Shown: piece after piece, positions 8,327-29,654 of the stretch
How the letters are laid out: every line of letters begins with the position of its first letter
Numbering within the stretch: the stretch's first letter is position 1
Assembly: GCF_000003815.2 (NCBI RefSeq)
Contig: NW_023365791.1
Span: forward strand, 24,958 to 88,957
Source: Branchiostoma floridae
Taxonomy: Eukaryota > Chordata > Leptocardii > Amphioxiformes > Branchiostomatidae
Length of the DNA stretch: 64,000 nt
Direction: 5' to 3'
Position numbers and translations under genes: made by a program
Notes under the pieces: model-generated
Seen by the model: the letters and a program-made list of their open reading frames with translations, nothing else
Databases searched by the model: none
What the model was told of the DNA's origin: nothing

Positions 8327-11132
8327 ATGAAAATGAACCCTACCGTCTTGTTGTTAGCTGCGTTTGTACTCAAGGTGTTGGTCTCGAGTTCCAGTGGTCA
8401 AGCCCAAACTACCGGTAGGTCATTTCACTATCAAACCAATGCATATTCATGGTTGTAAGAATGGTTCAACATTAAGTGACTGTGCCTTTGTCTTATCACA
8501 TGGTAGACATATGCGATTTGTGGGGACAAAATCAAAGTCTGGCTAAGTTGAGTTAACCACTTGACACAGACCAACTTTCATCATTAATACACCTGTTGTA
8601 AAGGCATTTAGCGAAGGTATATATGGGGTCGTGAAACGTTTACCATTGAAGCTAAACCTGCTCGAGACTTCTTTCACTTTGCGTACTGACACATGTACAG
8701 GAAATCATTCTTAATACGAGTGATCACTGCTGTTGTTTATTTCCGGGGTGTTCGACGGTTGGTGCCTACCAGGACGTCAGTAGATTGGATTAAAAATTTA
8801 TATTGAAATTATCAGATCAAATTACTGGTTAATATGTAAATTGATATCTTGCCAAAAATCTGCTTTTTGCCTACCACTGCTTCACCGTGACATGATCGTG
8901 ATCGCTAGCTTGCACAACAGAAACAATATTTTGTCGTGTGTGTATTCTCCGACAGGAAGTTTTTTTTTTTACTCATCACCCTTGCCCTCCTGTGTCTGTA
9001 TTCAGACCCCGTGGACCGTTTCCAGCCACTCCGGAGAACAAGGTTCCCAACAGTCACACCAACAGTTGTTACTGGCAGTCTTACCTCCTTGTTTACCCTA
9101 AACAAATGTGCAGGGGCATGCCTGAATTCCACCTCCTGCCTGGCTTTTCTATGGCTGCGTGGAATACTTTTCTCCAATACTTGTACCATGTACACCATGA
9201 TCGAAACGCCAGTGAACGCCAGTAACAGTGACTTGTACTTCAAGACTCTTCCCACCACTGTGCGGCCCGCCATCATACCTGTTCCGACAACAACACAACC
9301 CACCATGATACCGGTAACTACACAACCAACGCCACTGACAACCACTAAAGGTAAAGGCGATATGTTTCAAATTCAGGGCCAAGAAATCATGAAAATGTGT
9401 GTTAGAAAGGATCTGAATGATGCATGTTCTGTTAAGAGTCTTAAAAGTTTTAAAGTATCTATAATTTGCCGTCTAGAATGTAACGTTAAACGTAAAAGTG
9501 AGCCATCGCCATTGACTTGTCAGCCGTAAACGTGTTTCATCCGTGCCTCATTTCCGGCGAGATTCCAGGACGAAGCAAGCAAACATTTCGATAGCAAAAC
9601 CTGTATTGGTTTCGCTCCTTGGGCGCCGCCATTTTGTTTCCGGGGGTAGTGGTGTATGATTGGAAGGGATGTCGCCATTTGGACCGTGATTTTGATCACG
9701 GTGTTCACTTTTGACGTGAAATGTTATGAGCGTGTTGTTTCGGTCTTGTTTGTCATCATGGGACGACAACTACAACTAAGAATGTTTGTTCTGTTTTATT
9801 GTGGGATAGTGGTTTTGTATCTGACGATTTTTATGTGTGTGTTGTTGAGGTTTTGTTCATTATTTAATTTTTACTCGTAATATCCTGAACCCAGATCAAT
9901 GTTGTTTGTGTTTCCTTCGGATTATGATGCAAGTAAGAAATTTTTCTCACATCCACTTCCACGTGCACCCTTTTCCTATAGCGAACCGTGTGTCTGCTTC
10001 TAATGTGGGACCTGCAGTTTTAGCGGGTGTTGCCATAGCGACGACAGTTGCCGGTTTCGTGCTTGGGGTGATAACGAGCCAGCTGGTACAGTGGTGTCGT
10101 TCTAAAGCCAAGGGGAACAGAAACTTAAGGCGAGCTGATTTGGAAGGTAAAAAATGATACATTGTTGGTGTACTTCGATAACATAAGTATTGAATAAGTA
10201 TTGAATAGCCCATTCCCAAGGGCTATCATCAGGTCAGTAATGCCTAGCATCGTTCTCATCGTTCGTCAAGCATCAATTGTAGTTTCAGATTCCATTTCTA
10301 CATGTATACCATGTCATCCTATCACCTAATAAAAAACAAAAAGCATGTGAACTTGATAATTTTTCAGAAGAAAACCCTGATGATGGGCATTTACTACCAC
10401 TGCCTCTCCCGCGCACTGACCAGGCCGGAGATGACCATGTCCAGTACGATGTCCCAACAGAAGGCGTGTCCGTTCGTCGCCTGTCTAGTGGACCTTACCA
10501 GGAACTCCGGCCTGCCCAGTACCAAGGCTTGGTTCACGAGTCGAATGGAGACCCGGCCACACCTCCTCTGGCTTGTAAGAGACGCCATTTTTGCCAGTTT
10601 GCGTTATTTTTCCAAGATATACTCAGATTTTCTTTCTGAAAAAAAGTCTTCCGTAAAGCTAACCTCCATGTCAGGCTCTTTGGGCCTTGTTTTCTTTGTT
10701 TTTGTTGTTGGCCATTTCTTCTTGAACTTGTTCGTTTGTGCTGTCGGGCCGGCGGCACAAGCGATCCAGTACAAAAAGAACTTGATGGCGAGCATAAGCC
10801 CCCTCATGAGGTGTATCATGAGCCCCCCTCCCCCAGAAATGAAAAAAAAAAGACCCAGAGAGCCTGTTGTATGGAGGTTACTATAAAACTACGTTTGGTG
10901 CCTGGCATTGGATATCTCTTCTCAAGGACTGCAACGCGCATAATGAAACATTACAAGCCTCTCTTCCACTACAGTATGGCTACTTATAACAACACATATT
11001 CCTGTTTTAATAGCTGGGGGTGACGACGACGGGGAGTATGTAGATCCCCAAGTGCCGCTTGCGAGGGAAGATTCAGATCCAACCGGAAACTACGAGGCAG
11101 TAGACGACAGCTATCTTGAACTTCAACCATGA
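8327..11132 (+). CDS. Type I membrane receptor: PAN/Apple-like domain, one TM, tyrosine-motif tail
   Basis: Five exons: 8327-8414, 9006-9350, 9982-10146, 10368-10574, 11014-11132; all four introns are phase 1 and the sum is 307 residues. Exon 1 is a classic signal peptide (Met-Lys-Met start, LLLAAFVLKVLV core). Exon 2 holds a Cys-rich PAN/Apple-like segment (KCAGACLNSTSCLAF, later NTCTMYTM) and then a Thr/Pro stalk. Exon 3 holds one transmembrane helix (VLAGVAIATTVAGFVLGVI) and a basic stop-transfer. Exons 4-5 are a cytoplasmic tail with six Tyr motifs: YDVP, YQEL, YQGL, YVDP, YEAV and YLEL, suited to SH2-domain docking. No enzyme domain, so it should signal through recruited adaptors. Ligand unknown. 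The domain call is from the cysteine pattern only; a further tail exon near 10770 is possible. Confidence 0.75.
10770..10868 (+). other. Possible optional tail exon of the PAN receptor
   Basis: An open segment in the receptor frame, after a pyrimidine-rich tract and CCAG, encodes KELDGEHKPPHEVYHEPPSP and then a Lys-rich stretch. The YHEP motif resembles the YDVP/YVDP motifs of the confirmed tail exons. Ending at GTATGG makes it 99 bp, phase-neutral. The donor is weak, so this may be chance or a decayed exon. Confidence 0.3.
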
Positions 11133-11190
11133 CTTCAACACAAGACAATTATAAACACTCCACTTCTTTATGTGATGTGTGTTTTTTTGA

Positions 11191-11390
11191 GGGCGTGGTC
11201 ACATCGGTCGTGCGATCGTCATACGATCGCTAACTTGGGCCATTTTGGAGGACAAAAATGTACGTCTCCTGCAAATTTCAACTGTCTTGGTACACAAAAT
11301 GCTGTTTTGGATCCATGTCGGTGGTTTAGTTCTGTCATGGCCTGCTTGAAAATCGCACGACGACCGCACGACCTATGTGACCGTGCCCTT
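11191..11390. mobile_element. MITE of about 200 bp with 35-bp terminal inverted repeats
   Basis: GGGCGTGGTCACATCGGTCG then TGCGATCGTC at the left; GACGACCGCACGACC then TATGTGACCGTGCCC at the right, inverted relative to each other. It starts about 60 bp after the PAN receptor stop codon, probably in its 3' UTR. Target duplication not clear. Confidence 0.8.
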
Positions 11391-11826
11391 AATCATCATT
11401 ACACAAAACAAAAGAAATGTCGTTATTTGATTTACATTATGCTATAAATGTATGCAGGTTATGATTAACACGTCCAGTACAGCCACTACGGCAAAACCAT
11501 GAAAATAGTCGAATTGATCGATACTTTAATATGCTTATACAACTAAAGCTACTCTGTATGTATCTGACTTAGGACAATATCAATCCTCTGACTGTTGTAC
11601 TATTTGATAATTTCAGTAGTCAGCTACTAGTCACCAAGCAAATCAATTCATTGATATCATTTTAGAAAGACCATCTATATCTTGCTTTTCTGTTCAGGTG
11701 GATTTCTGGAAGTAGTCGTCTTATGCATTGCATTAAGATGTAAAAATGTTTATGGCTAGCTTTGATGGGCTATTTTATCATGCAAATAATTTTTATCATG
11801 CAAATAATTTTTTTAATTTTAAAGTG
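11391..11826. other. Convergent intergenic region
   Basis: AT-rich space between the 3' ends of the PAN receptor (+) and the four-helix membrane protein (-). Nothing else recognised. Confidence 0.5.
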
Positions 11827-12906
11827 TCAAATATTAAAGCGACGACACAAACGCTTGAAGTCAAATACAGCCCAATACTTGCAGTACATGACAAACTTTA
11901 GAATGAAATCAGTGACTCCCAGTATGAACAATCCCCGCTCTACAGTTAGTTCGTCATCCACAAAGATGTTGTCCCATTTCATCCGCAGCGACACGGCCAT
12001 CACTATGACCTGTGACGTCAGCGCGACTTGTTTGATTGATGTTATCTTCTCACACAGCCGTTTTGTTTTGTCAACGATATCTTCACTCCCGTCACTGTCG
12101 ACTCCTCTTCCAGTGGGTTCTGTCTCTAACGTCTTGTTCTCAAGGGCCAGTTTATAGATGCTTAGTATAGTGTTGGATATCATGAAGGTCACGAGCATTG
12201 GGATCACCAGGAGTAGGGATGTGGGGAAGTGTAGAGCCTCGTACCAATCTCCTGTCCCGACATAAGCCCTAACGCACAGTTTGGCCACAAAGTCTGTAGC
12301 AATCACAAGAAGTATGGCAAACTCGATGTTTGCAGAGAGTGCTACGAGTCCAGAACCCAAGCTTGTATCATTGGTGTAACGATATGGTAGATACGGGAAG
12401 AAGTGTTGTTTGAAGATTCTTGTGACGAACCCTGCTGGCTCCTTTGAAGAGCTGTCATCACCATCCATGCTGCAGTCAGATTCTGTGCCTGTTGAAGGAA
12501 CATATGTTGCTTTATAACATTCTTTGCAGAAGCAAACAGGTAGAAAAGACCATATGATAAATAGACATCTTTTCAAAACATGTTGTAAGACATGAACACT
12601 GAGACTGGATAACATGGCAAGAATTGCTTAGTGCTAAAACAAACAGCCCTTCGCGGTTCAAAAACTCAAAATACCACACGTTTAACGAAATCTGTAAAGA
12701 CTGCGTTGTGTACATGGGCTACTTTGTACACAACGTTCGAACCTAGTCTCCAAGCAGACGTGGCGCTCGATTTTCTGTGAATAAAATAAACACAGACTAA
12801 GCAGCATTACAGGGAGGCTAATGTAAGCTAAAAAAGCTACTCTAATTCCCCTCGAAGCTCCTTCCATTATATAGGCACTGTACTCACGTTTACGTTGCAT
12901 TTCCAT
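11827..12906 (-). CDS. Four-helix membrane protein, paralogue of the CARD-TM protein
   Basis: Two exons, 12906-12888 (19 coding bases, donor GTGAGT) and 12488-11827 (acceptor TTCAACAG), joined in phase 1 to give 226 residues. After a short acidic, Ser-rich N-terminus (ESDCSMDGDDSSSKE) it has about four hydrophobic helices. It aligns with the membrane half of the gene at 14141-17087: FFPYLPYRYTND against IYMGYRPAKDAT before helix 1, and VERGLFILGVTDFILKFVMY against VNGALFCVGLFDVLLKVFVY near the C-terminus; both end RxFNI or RFDVS. No CARD is present in this copy. The family is not one I recognise. The very short first exon is supported by phase and splice sites only, and more upstream exons could exist. 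Confidence 0.72.
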
Positions 12907-14140
12907 TGTTGTGACTGTCTTGCTGGGTCTCAGATGCGTAGTTAGTTACGTATACCCTCTTCAAATCCGAGGACTGCAATGGAATAGTACGGTGGTTTCA
13001 AAGATTGGTTGTTGACTGACTGCTCACGAAAGAGGAGTAGAAATTCGAAGCGGTGTGATCTCAGAGCTTATAGACATGTGCAAACACACACAAAGCAAAA
13101 CGATCGATCGAACTGTTGCTCAGCTCAGTATAACTAGCTTGGGAGACTGACTGCCTACCTACAGACGTTCACAGACTCAAGGCCAAAAACACTGCGTCAC
13201 TGACACTGTCGACAAACAAACGTACCAGACTCCCTGTAAATATTGTCACGGAAAACACAACACACTACGGACCTTATATTCTCCAGTTACACTCATTACT
13301 TCTTACCAACGCAAAGCTATTCAAGATTACAAGGGCCAATTTGGCGCCGTTCCAAGGTACAGGGCGCGTTGCTTTGTTTTGTTCACCGTCTCGGGACATT
13401 TCCCCTAAGGTAAATACAGTAAAATTCGGACTTTGTGAACATTTCACTTACCTTGAAATTTTGTAGTAAACGTCTGCATAACAGTTAAACGTCACTTCAA
13501 ATGCTAACGTTAAGTCTTTAAAAGCCGCAAATTATTATCCCGAATACACTACAGTTAACAATGCGAATACGCACAGGGTCTTGTTTACATAGAAAAGGTT
13601 GCTTGAATAGAAGCAGCCTTTTGACCTTTACGGTTGCTGAATTCCTTCACAACACAAACACCTGTGTGAAAGGGTATTTGAGAAGTACCATATATGGGCC
13701 TCCCTGTACATGTTGTTGCTCGGGATGAAAGGTCCATTGCCGCTGATGAATGCTTGGCTTGTTACTGTACTGGGGACCTTTTTACTGATCAGTGAGTAAT
13801 GTTGCGTTTGTTTTTCTCTGGGACTTGTACTTGATCCAAGTTGTTTTTATGCATTTATCGGCAAATGAGAATGCACTAAAGAAGGAAACTTTTAATAGTC
13901 CGACGTAACTGGAAGCGGGAGGTATAATATCACATTTGGGCTGATTTGCTTCGGATCGTTTGCGTGTTTATCTCTCGACTAACTATGGGTTCTAAATCTT
14001 TGTTCAAGGACGCCATAAAAACATCAGCAGTGCTGTATCCCAGGGAATGGTCTCATACAAACAGCAACACTATCAGCCATAATACGCCGCGTCTGAAGCG
14101 TTAGTCTTGAAAACTGCACCGTGATAGAACTTGAAGTAAA
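12907..14140. promoter_or_regulatory. Shared bidirectional upstream region of the paralogue pair
   Basis: 1.23 kb separates the two start codons, which face away from each other, so the promoters of both genes must lie here. No TATA box or CpG-rich core stands out. Location is seen; regulatory function is inferred. Confidence 0.45.
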
Positions 14141-17087
14141 ATGGAAAGGAGACACAAAGATATTCTGAGGAGATATCGTGATGACATTGTGAGTGATCTA
14201 TGCGTCGTTGACGTTATCAACCCACTCATGGCAAAGGGCATTATAACAGACCGACAGAGGGATGAAATAATGCAGCACCTCGTGAAAGAAGAACAGACTG
14301 CAAAACTTCTTGACATTCTGCGAAGAAGAGGCCCATCAGCATTTCAAGTCTTCTGCGAAGTACTTAGAAAAGATTATTCCTTTCTCGCAGATCCACTAGA
14401 AGAAGGTATGGGGAATATATTTGAGGCCTAAATAGCTAGCACATGTAGTAAAAATCAAAGAGACTTTGTAAGATAAGGGGCATTTTATATAGTTTACATA
14501 ATGAATAATAAATACTTCATTGTCTTATAAACACAGAACACTACCAACATTTTCTTTCTTTCATGCTTAAATTTCTTTCATTTTGTTCCAAGACGTTATT
14601 ATTTCAGTACATCACAAATGCAGACCATATTGGTCCTTAGGAATTCCTTGTCTTCTTTTTTTAAGAATTTGATACATGGTTCAGTCAAGTACATCATTAC
14701 AGATTCAGAACATTCTGGAAAAAACATAAATCATACAATCAGCATTACTAACCAGAGTATGTCATACGTACCAATTATTTTATCCGGAGAAATTCGTCAA
14801 GTTAATCTAATGTTTCCTTTCTCTTTTACAGCTGACAGGTCAGAAAGGGTCCAATCGGTAGAGCTGGAAGTAAGTACTTTGCCCGACAGACCTAACTTGT
14901 AGATACAGATGTGAAGAACAATGAGCTGATTATCAAGTATTGACAAACCTCAAAGTGAGTGGGGTAATGGAATAGAAATATGGATGTCCATAACAGTTGA
15001 TTACATTTGTCCTGCCTGTCATAAGACATGGTAGATATGTGTTTCTCTAGCTTTTTTGATTTTCACGACTGCAGGCAGCTGGAGGGATCCGACATCCTGG
15101 GTCATCATCGTCTGAGAGTTCTGATGATGGAAGCACATCTGACGAGACTTACAGTGGTAAATCCTATAGTTAATAGTTAATTGAAAATCCTTGCCAGATG
15201 GCTAATTGCAGGTAACATTAAAGGAGAAAAACAAACAAATAGTGTAGAACAGAATAGCATATGCCTAGTGTAAAAGCTAATTACATGTATAGGTATAAAT
15301 ACACGTACATGTATAAGGCCACATCAAGTAACCTGTATATATGGCCATGGGCGCATTCATTACCTAAATTTTGGAAAAAAAGGAGTACTTTTCTCCTTAG
15401 GAGATAGTCAACATGATGCGAAAATTTAAAAAAAAGGAAAACTAGTCTGTCGTGTGGTAGCCTTGATTGTACTTGTGATATGTGTCACTAGTGAGGTAGA
15501 TGTAGCCAAGACTGCATGTTGTTCTAAACTTGAAACTAGTTCGGTAGTTCGTTTTCTAGACGCGACACGTGTGGTAGCCTTAAGTGTAGTTTCTAACTTG
15601 GTAAATGATACTAGTGTACCACAAAATTGTTGCTTTGTGCACTTCATAGTGATGATACCGTGTTTTGCCGCTACAATTGTTGTTACAGCGTTTATGGTGC
15701 CTATTTTGAAAATTTAGGCATCTTGTTTTTTTACCCATCTTTTTCGCCTTTTCTCATTAAATTTGAAGTCTGCAGACTGCAGAGAATGTTATTTATTAAG
15801 TTATTTACTATGGCCTAATGACAACAGACACAATGACATCTGACCTTCAACATTAATATGAAGGTCAGATGGATTAGCTTTCATTCTTCAACTATAATCA
15901 TGGCTGAAATAATTTTCGGAATTAATAATATTTATGTGTTTTAGGGTTGTCACTCTGGGAACAGTTAACCATCTACATGGGCTACAGACCGGCTAAAGAC
16001 GCCACGTTGATCACAGGACTCATCAGTCTCTTAACAACCGTGGAACGGGCCCTGCTTGTATGTCTTGTCGCCATCGACATCGTCAATTGGGTCCACAACG
16101 AACGGTGTAGTCTCGAGGGCATACTGAAGAGTATTGTGTTGCCAGTTATTCTGCATCCCAACCACAACTTCCTACTGTTTCCGGTACTGGCATCCTGGTT
16201 CATCGCGGATAAACTAGACTATCTTCGAGATGTCACCAAGTTTATCAAGAAGACTAAAGATGCTGTGAGGGAAGGACAAGAAGTGGGTGAGCAAATAAAT
16301 GAATTTAAAGTTTAAAACAGCAAGTCTCTATTTTTTAGTGTTTTTTTTTAAATTTTCTTTGGGACAGACGAGGACAACGTGGCACTGCACTCAATTGCAA
16401 GTTGGTCACTTATTCTAAAAGACCACATACAACGTACAGGCAGAACGTAAGGGTAGAATTTTTACCTCCCCGGCTGAAGTCAGGTACCAATATTTACACC
16501 TGGGGGAAGTGAGGACGTTCGTGTAAAGTGCCTTTCCCAAGGCCAGGGCACAACGTCGGGGGACGGCGAGTGTCGAACTCGGGACCTCTAGAAAATGTTA
16601 TTCTTTTTTTTTCAATATCATTTAACGTTACATATACTTACACATGATTTTGCCCTAATGTCTTACCGTATGAATCATATGACATTTCTAGCCATGTTCA
16701 AGCAGTTATCAAATTAAAAATGTTAGCGACTAGATGTAAATTACATGTGCATTCAAGAGAATCACTAATGATATCATTTCTGTTTTTTCAGGGCCAACAG
16801 CAAGAGAACTTCGAAAAGCAATGGAGCGTCAGCGTCGGTACATGAAATCCGTGGCAGACGCACTGTTACTACTGGTCTTCCTTCAGTCGTTGGCGTTATT
16901 TCACGCCTATTACGAACATGTCTACACAGGAATGCAATTCAGAATCAACATTTCTGACGAAGCAAATGTCAATGGAGCATTGTTTTGTGTTGGGTTGTTT
17001 GATGTACTGTTGAAAGTGTTCGTTTATGTCAGGTACTATCATGGACGGAACCCGGAAATGCTGCTAGAGCGATTTGACGTGAGCTAG
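14141..17087 (+). CDS. CARD-containing four-helix membrane protein
   Basis: Five exons: 14141-14405, 14832-14869, 15075-15156, 15945-16286, 16792-17087; phases 1, 0, 1, 1; 340 residues. Exon 1 is a CARD (about residues 1-88): it opens HKDILRRYRDDIVSDL and ends with the signature KLLDILRRRGPSAFQVFCEVL, as in CARD adaptors and initiator caspases. Exons 2-3 are a linker with a Ser/Asp/Glu cluster (SSSSESSDDGSTSDE) that looks like a CK2-type phospho-site region. Exons 4-5 encode several hydrophobic helices (ITGLISLLTTVERALLVCLV, ADALLLLVFLQSLALF, GALFCVGLFDVLLKVFVYV) between basic loops. CARDs oligomerise with other CARDs, so this should be a membrane-tethered death-fold platform; which membrane is unknown. 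Unlike MAVS, which has one C-terminal helix, this protein is multi-pass. Start is the first ATG, immediately before the CARD. Confidence 0.85.
15454..15790. repeat. Interspersed repeat, copy B of three
   Basis: Lies in intron 3 of the CARD-TM gene. Shares AACTTGGTAAATGATACTAG with copy A and the segment ending AATTTGAAGTCTGCAG with copy C. An internal GTGTGGTAGCCTT is duplicated (15454 and 15569). Confidence 0.55.
16430..16595. repeat. Interspersed repeat, degenerate
   Basis: In intron 4 of the CARD-TM gene. The text GTAAAGTGCCTTTCCCAAGG ... GTCGAACTCGGGACCTCT has the look of a common invertebrate repeat ending in a tRNA B-box-like motif. Family not determined. Confidence 0.4.
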
Positions 17088-17092
17088 CCTCA

Positions 17093-17267
17093 GAATAATC
17101 TCCAAGCAGATCCTGCGGTGGCATCAGATAGTATCATAAGCTTGGGTAAGGAGTTAAGCCGGCAGAGGAGTTTCATTGGCCACCGCGAAGCCACTGCCTT
17201 TGCAGGCTAAACTCCTTCCTAGGCTTATGATACTATCCTGTACCATCGCAAGATCTGCTTAAAGATT
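17093..17267. mobile_element. 175-bp foldback MITE, diverged copy
   Basis: Ends TAATCTCCAAGCAGATCC and GATCTGCTTAAAGATTAT are inverted repeats, as are GATAGTATCATAAGC and GCTTATGATACTATC inside. Same family and same length as the element at 36498-36672. It begins five bases after the CARD-TM stop codon, so the element should form part of that 3' UTR. Confidence 0.8.
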
Positions 17268-17859
17268 ATGACTTTATCATGTACACAGTCTCTCTGAATA
17301 TTGTGAAAGAATTTTTAATTTAAAATGCATTAGACTTTTTCCTGTCAAGAAATAAACATTGGTAATTTGAACTGTCTGAGGCGTGATTTGCTTTCCGATG
17401 ACGGCTATATTGGGAATAAAGAAAGGCATGGGAAACTTTTTCGTTTTTGTTAGCTCAGTTTAACATAGTAACGTTGAATGTGACTTAAATTGTATTGAGT
17501 CACTGACGAAAGATAGTGAATGCTACCTGAAACGTCTGACCGTTTCCAAAATCACATCCAGTTGCTTGAATAACTGCTTTTTGGCGTATCTTATTACCTG
17601 GATGTCTAACCTTCATCGATGTGTATTACATATTTCAGCTAGTAATTGATGCTTTAAAGGTCTGGTTTTCAATCCAGTTGGTTTAGTTCACGTTAGGATG
17701 ACCCTAGCCTTGGTGCTGAAGCAAGATCCCAAGCACAACCCCACGCACTGACAAAAGCTCCGCCATGCGGAAATTTCTAGTACGACAGGTGATGGCAAGG
17801 TCACTACGCGTGCGCAGCCGTTCACCTTCCGCCATATTGGATTCGGAGCCAGGCGCAAG
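17268..17859. other. Intergenic region and likely DLD promoter
   Basis: Contains AATAAA at about 17350, a candidate poly(A) signal for the CARD-TM gene, and a repeat copy at about 17490-17615. The DLD promoter must lie in the last few hundred bases; GCGTGCGCAG and CGCCAT motifs near 17806 are typical of TATA-less housekeeping promoters. Confidence 0.45.
17490..17615. repeat. Interspersed repeat, one of three copies
   Basis: Contains CACTGACGAAAGATAGTGAA, GAAACGTCTGACCG, TCCAGTTGCTTGAATAACTG and TGTCTAACCTTCAT. The reverse complement is at about 19670-19800 and a weaker same-strand copy at 6985-7150. Family not identified. Confidence 0.65.
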
Positions 17860-28961
<11,102 letters not shown>

Positions 28962-29339
28962 ATGTATTTTTGCGCACACTGGAAACAAATATGAGAATAC
29001 TGTAAATTGCTAGTTACAGTCTATTTACTGTGTATTTTAGGTGCATGTACATGACTTTAGGTGCAGACCAATGGGATGTTTATCATTTGTAAGTGATCTA
29101 GGGAGACATGTATTACTGGTGTTGTGACATATGTAATTATAGGACATGTTCTAGGAATTACAGACATTTAGGATTACACAAAACAGAACCACTGTTACAA
29201 CATTGTCTCTGTGTAGTCATACAAACTATTATGTTTGGAAGTATGGCACAAGTTTTGGAATTTTTGGATGTTTTCCCCAGCCTTGATTGTAATGGTACAT
29301 GCATATGGAGAAATAAAGTTAGTCTATGATTGTACAATT

Positions 29340-29654
29340 ATAACATGTTTATCATTATTGTTGTGTATTGTTTCTAGACAATTGAATATTTCAGTTTATA
29401 GAAAAAAATTAAAATTTGCCAAGGCATGTTTTGAGTCTGTCTATGAAGGAATAAAATATTTCTCATTTTGGGCTTATTCTGATCTAAAAGAAATTGAATG
29501 ACCCACATGGAATATATGTTGCCTTAGATAGCTTGTCTGAACTTAAATTTGATAAATAAATTTGGTTCTCTGTTATTTGAAGTTTTATTTCAACAGAAAC
29601 ACATTGTATCACCCAGCCGATCTGTTAATAGATAGACCCTACATGCAAAACGTT
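29340..29654. other. Convergent 3' ends
   Basis: Short space between the DLD poly(A) signal and the stop codon of the minus-strand gene. Nothing else recognised. Confidence 0.5.

Noticed and set aside
12512-12906. Longer single-exon reading of the minus membrane protein through 12500-12615 and 12700-12888
   Set aside because: The frames do not join, and a consensus donor at 12888 and acceptor at 12488 explain the gap as an intron.
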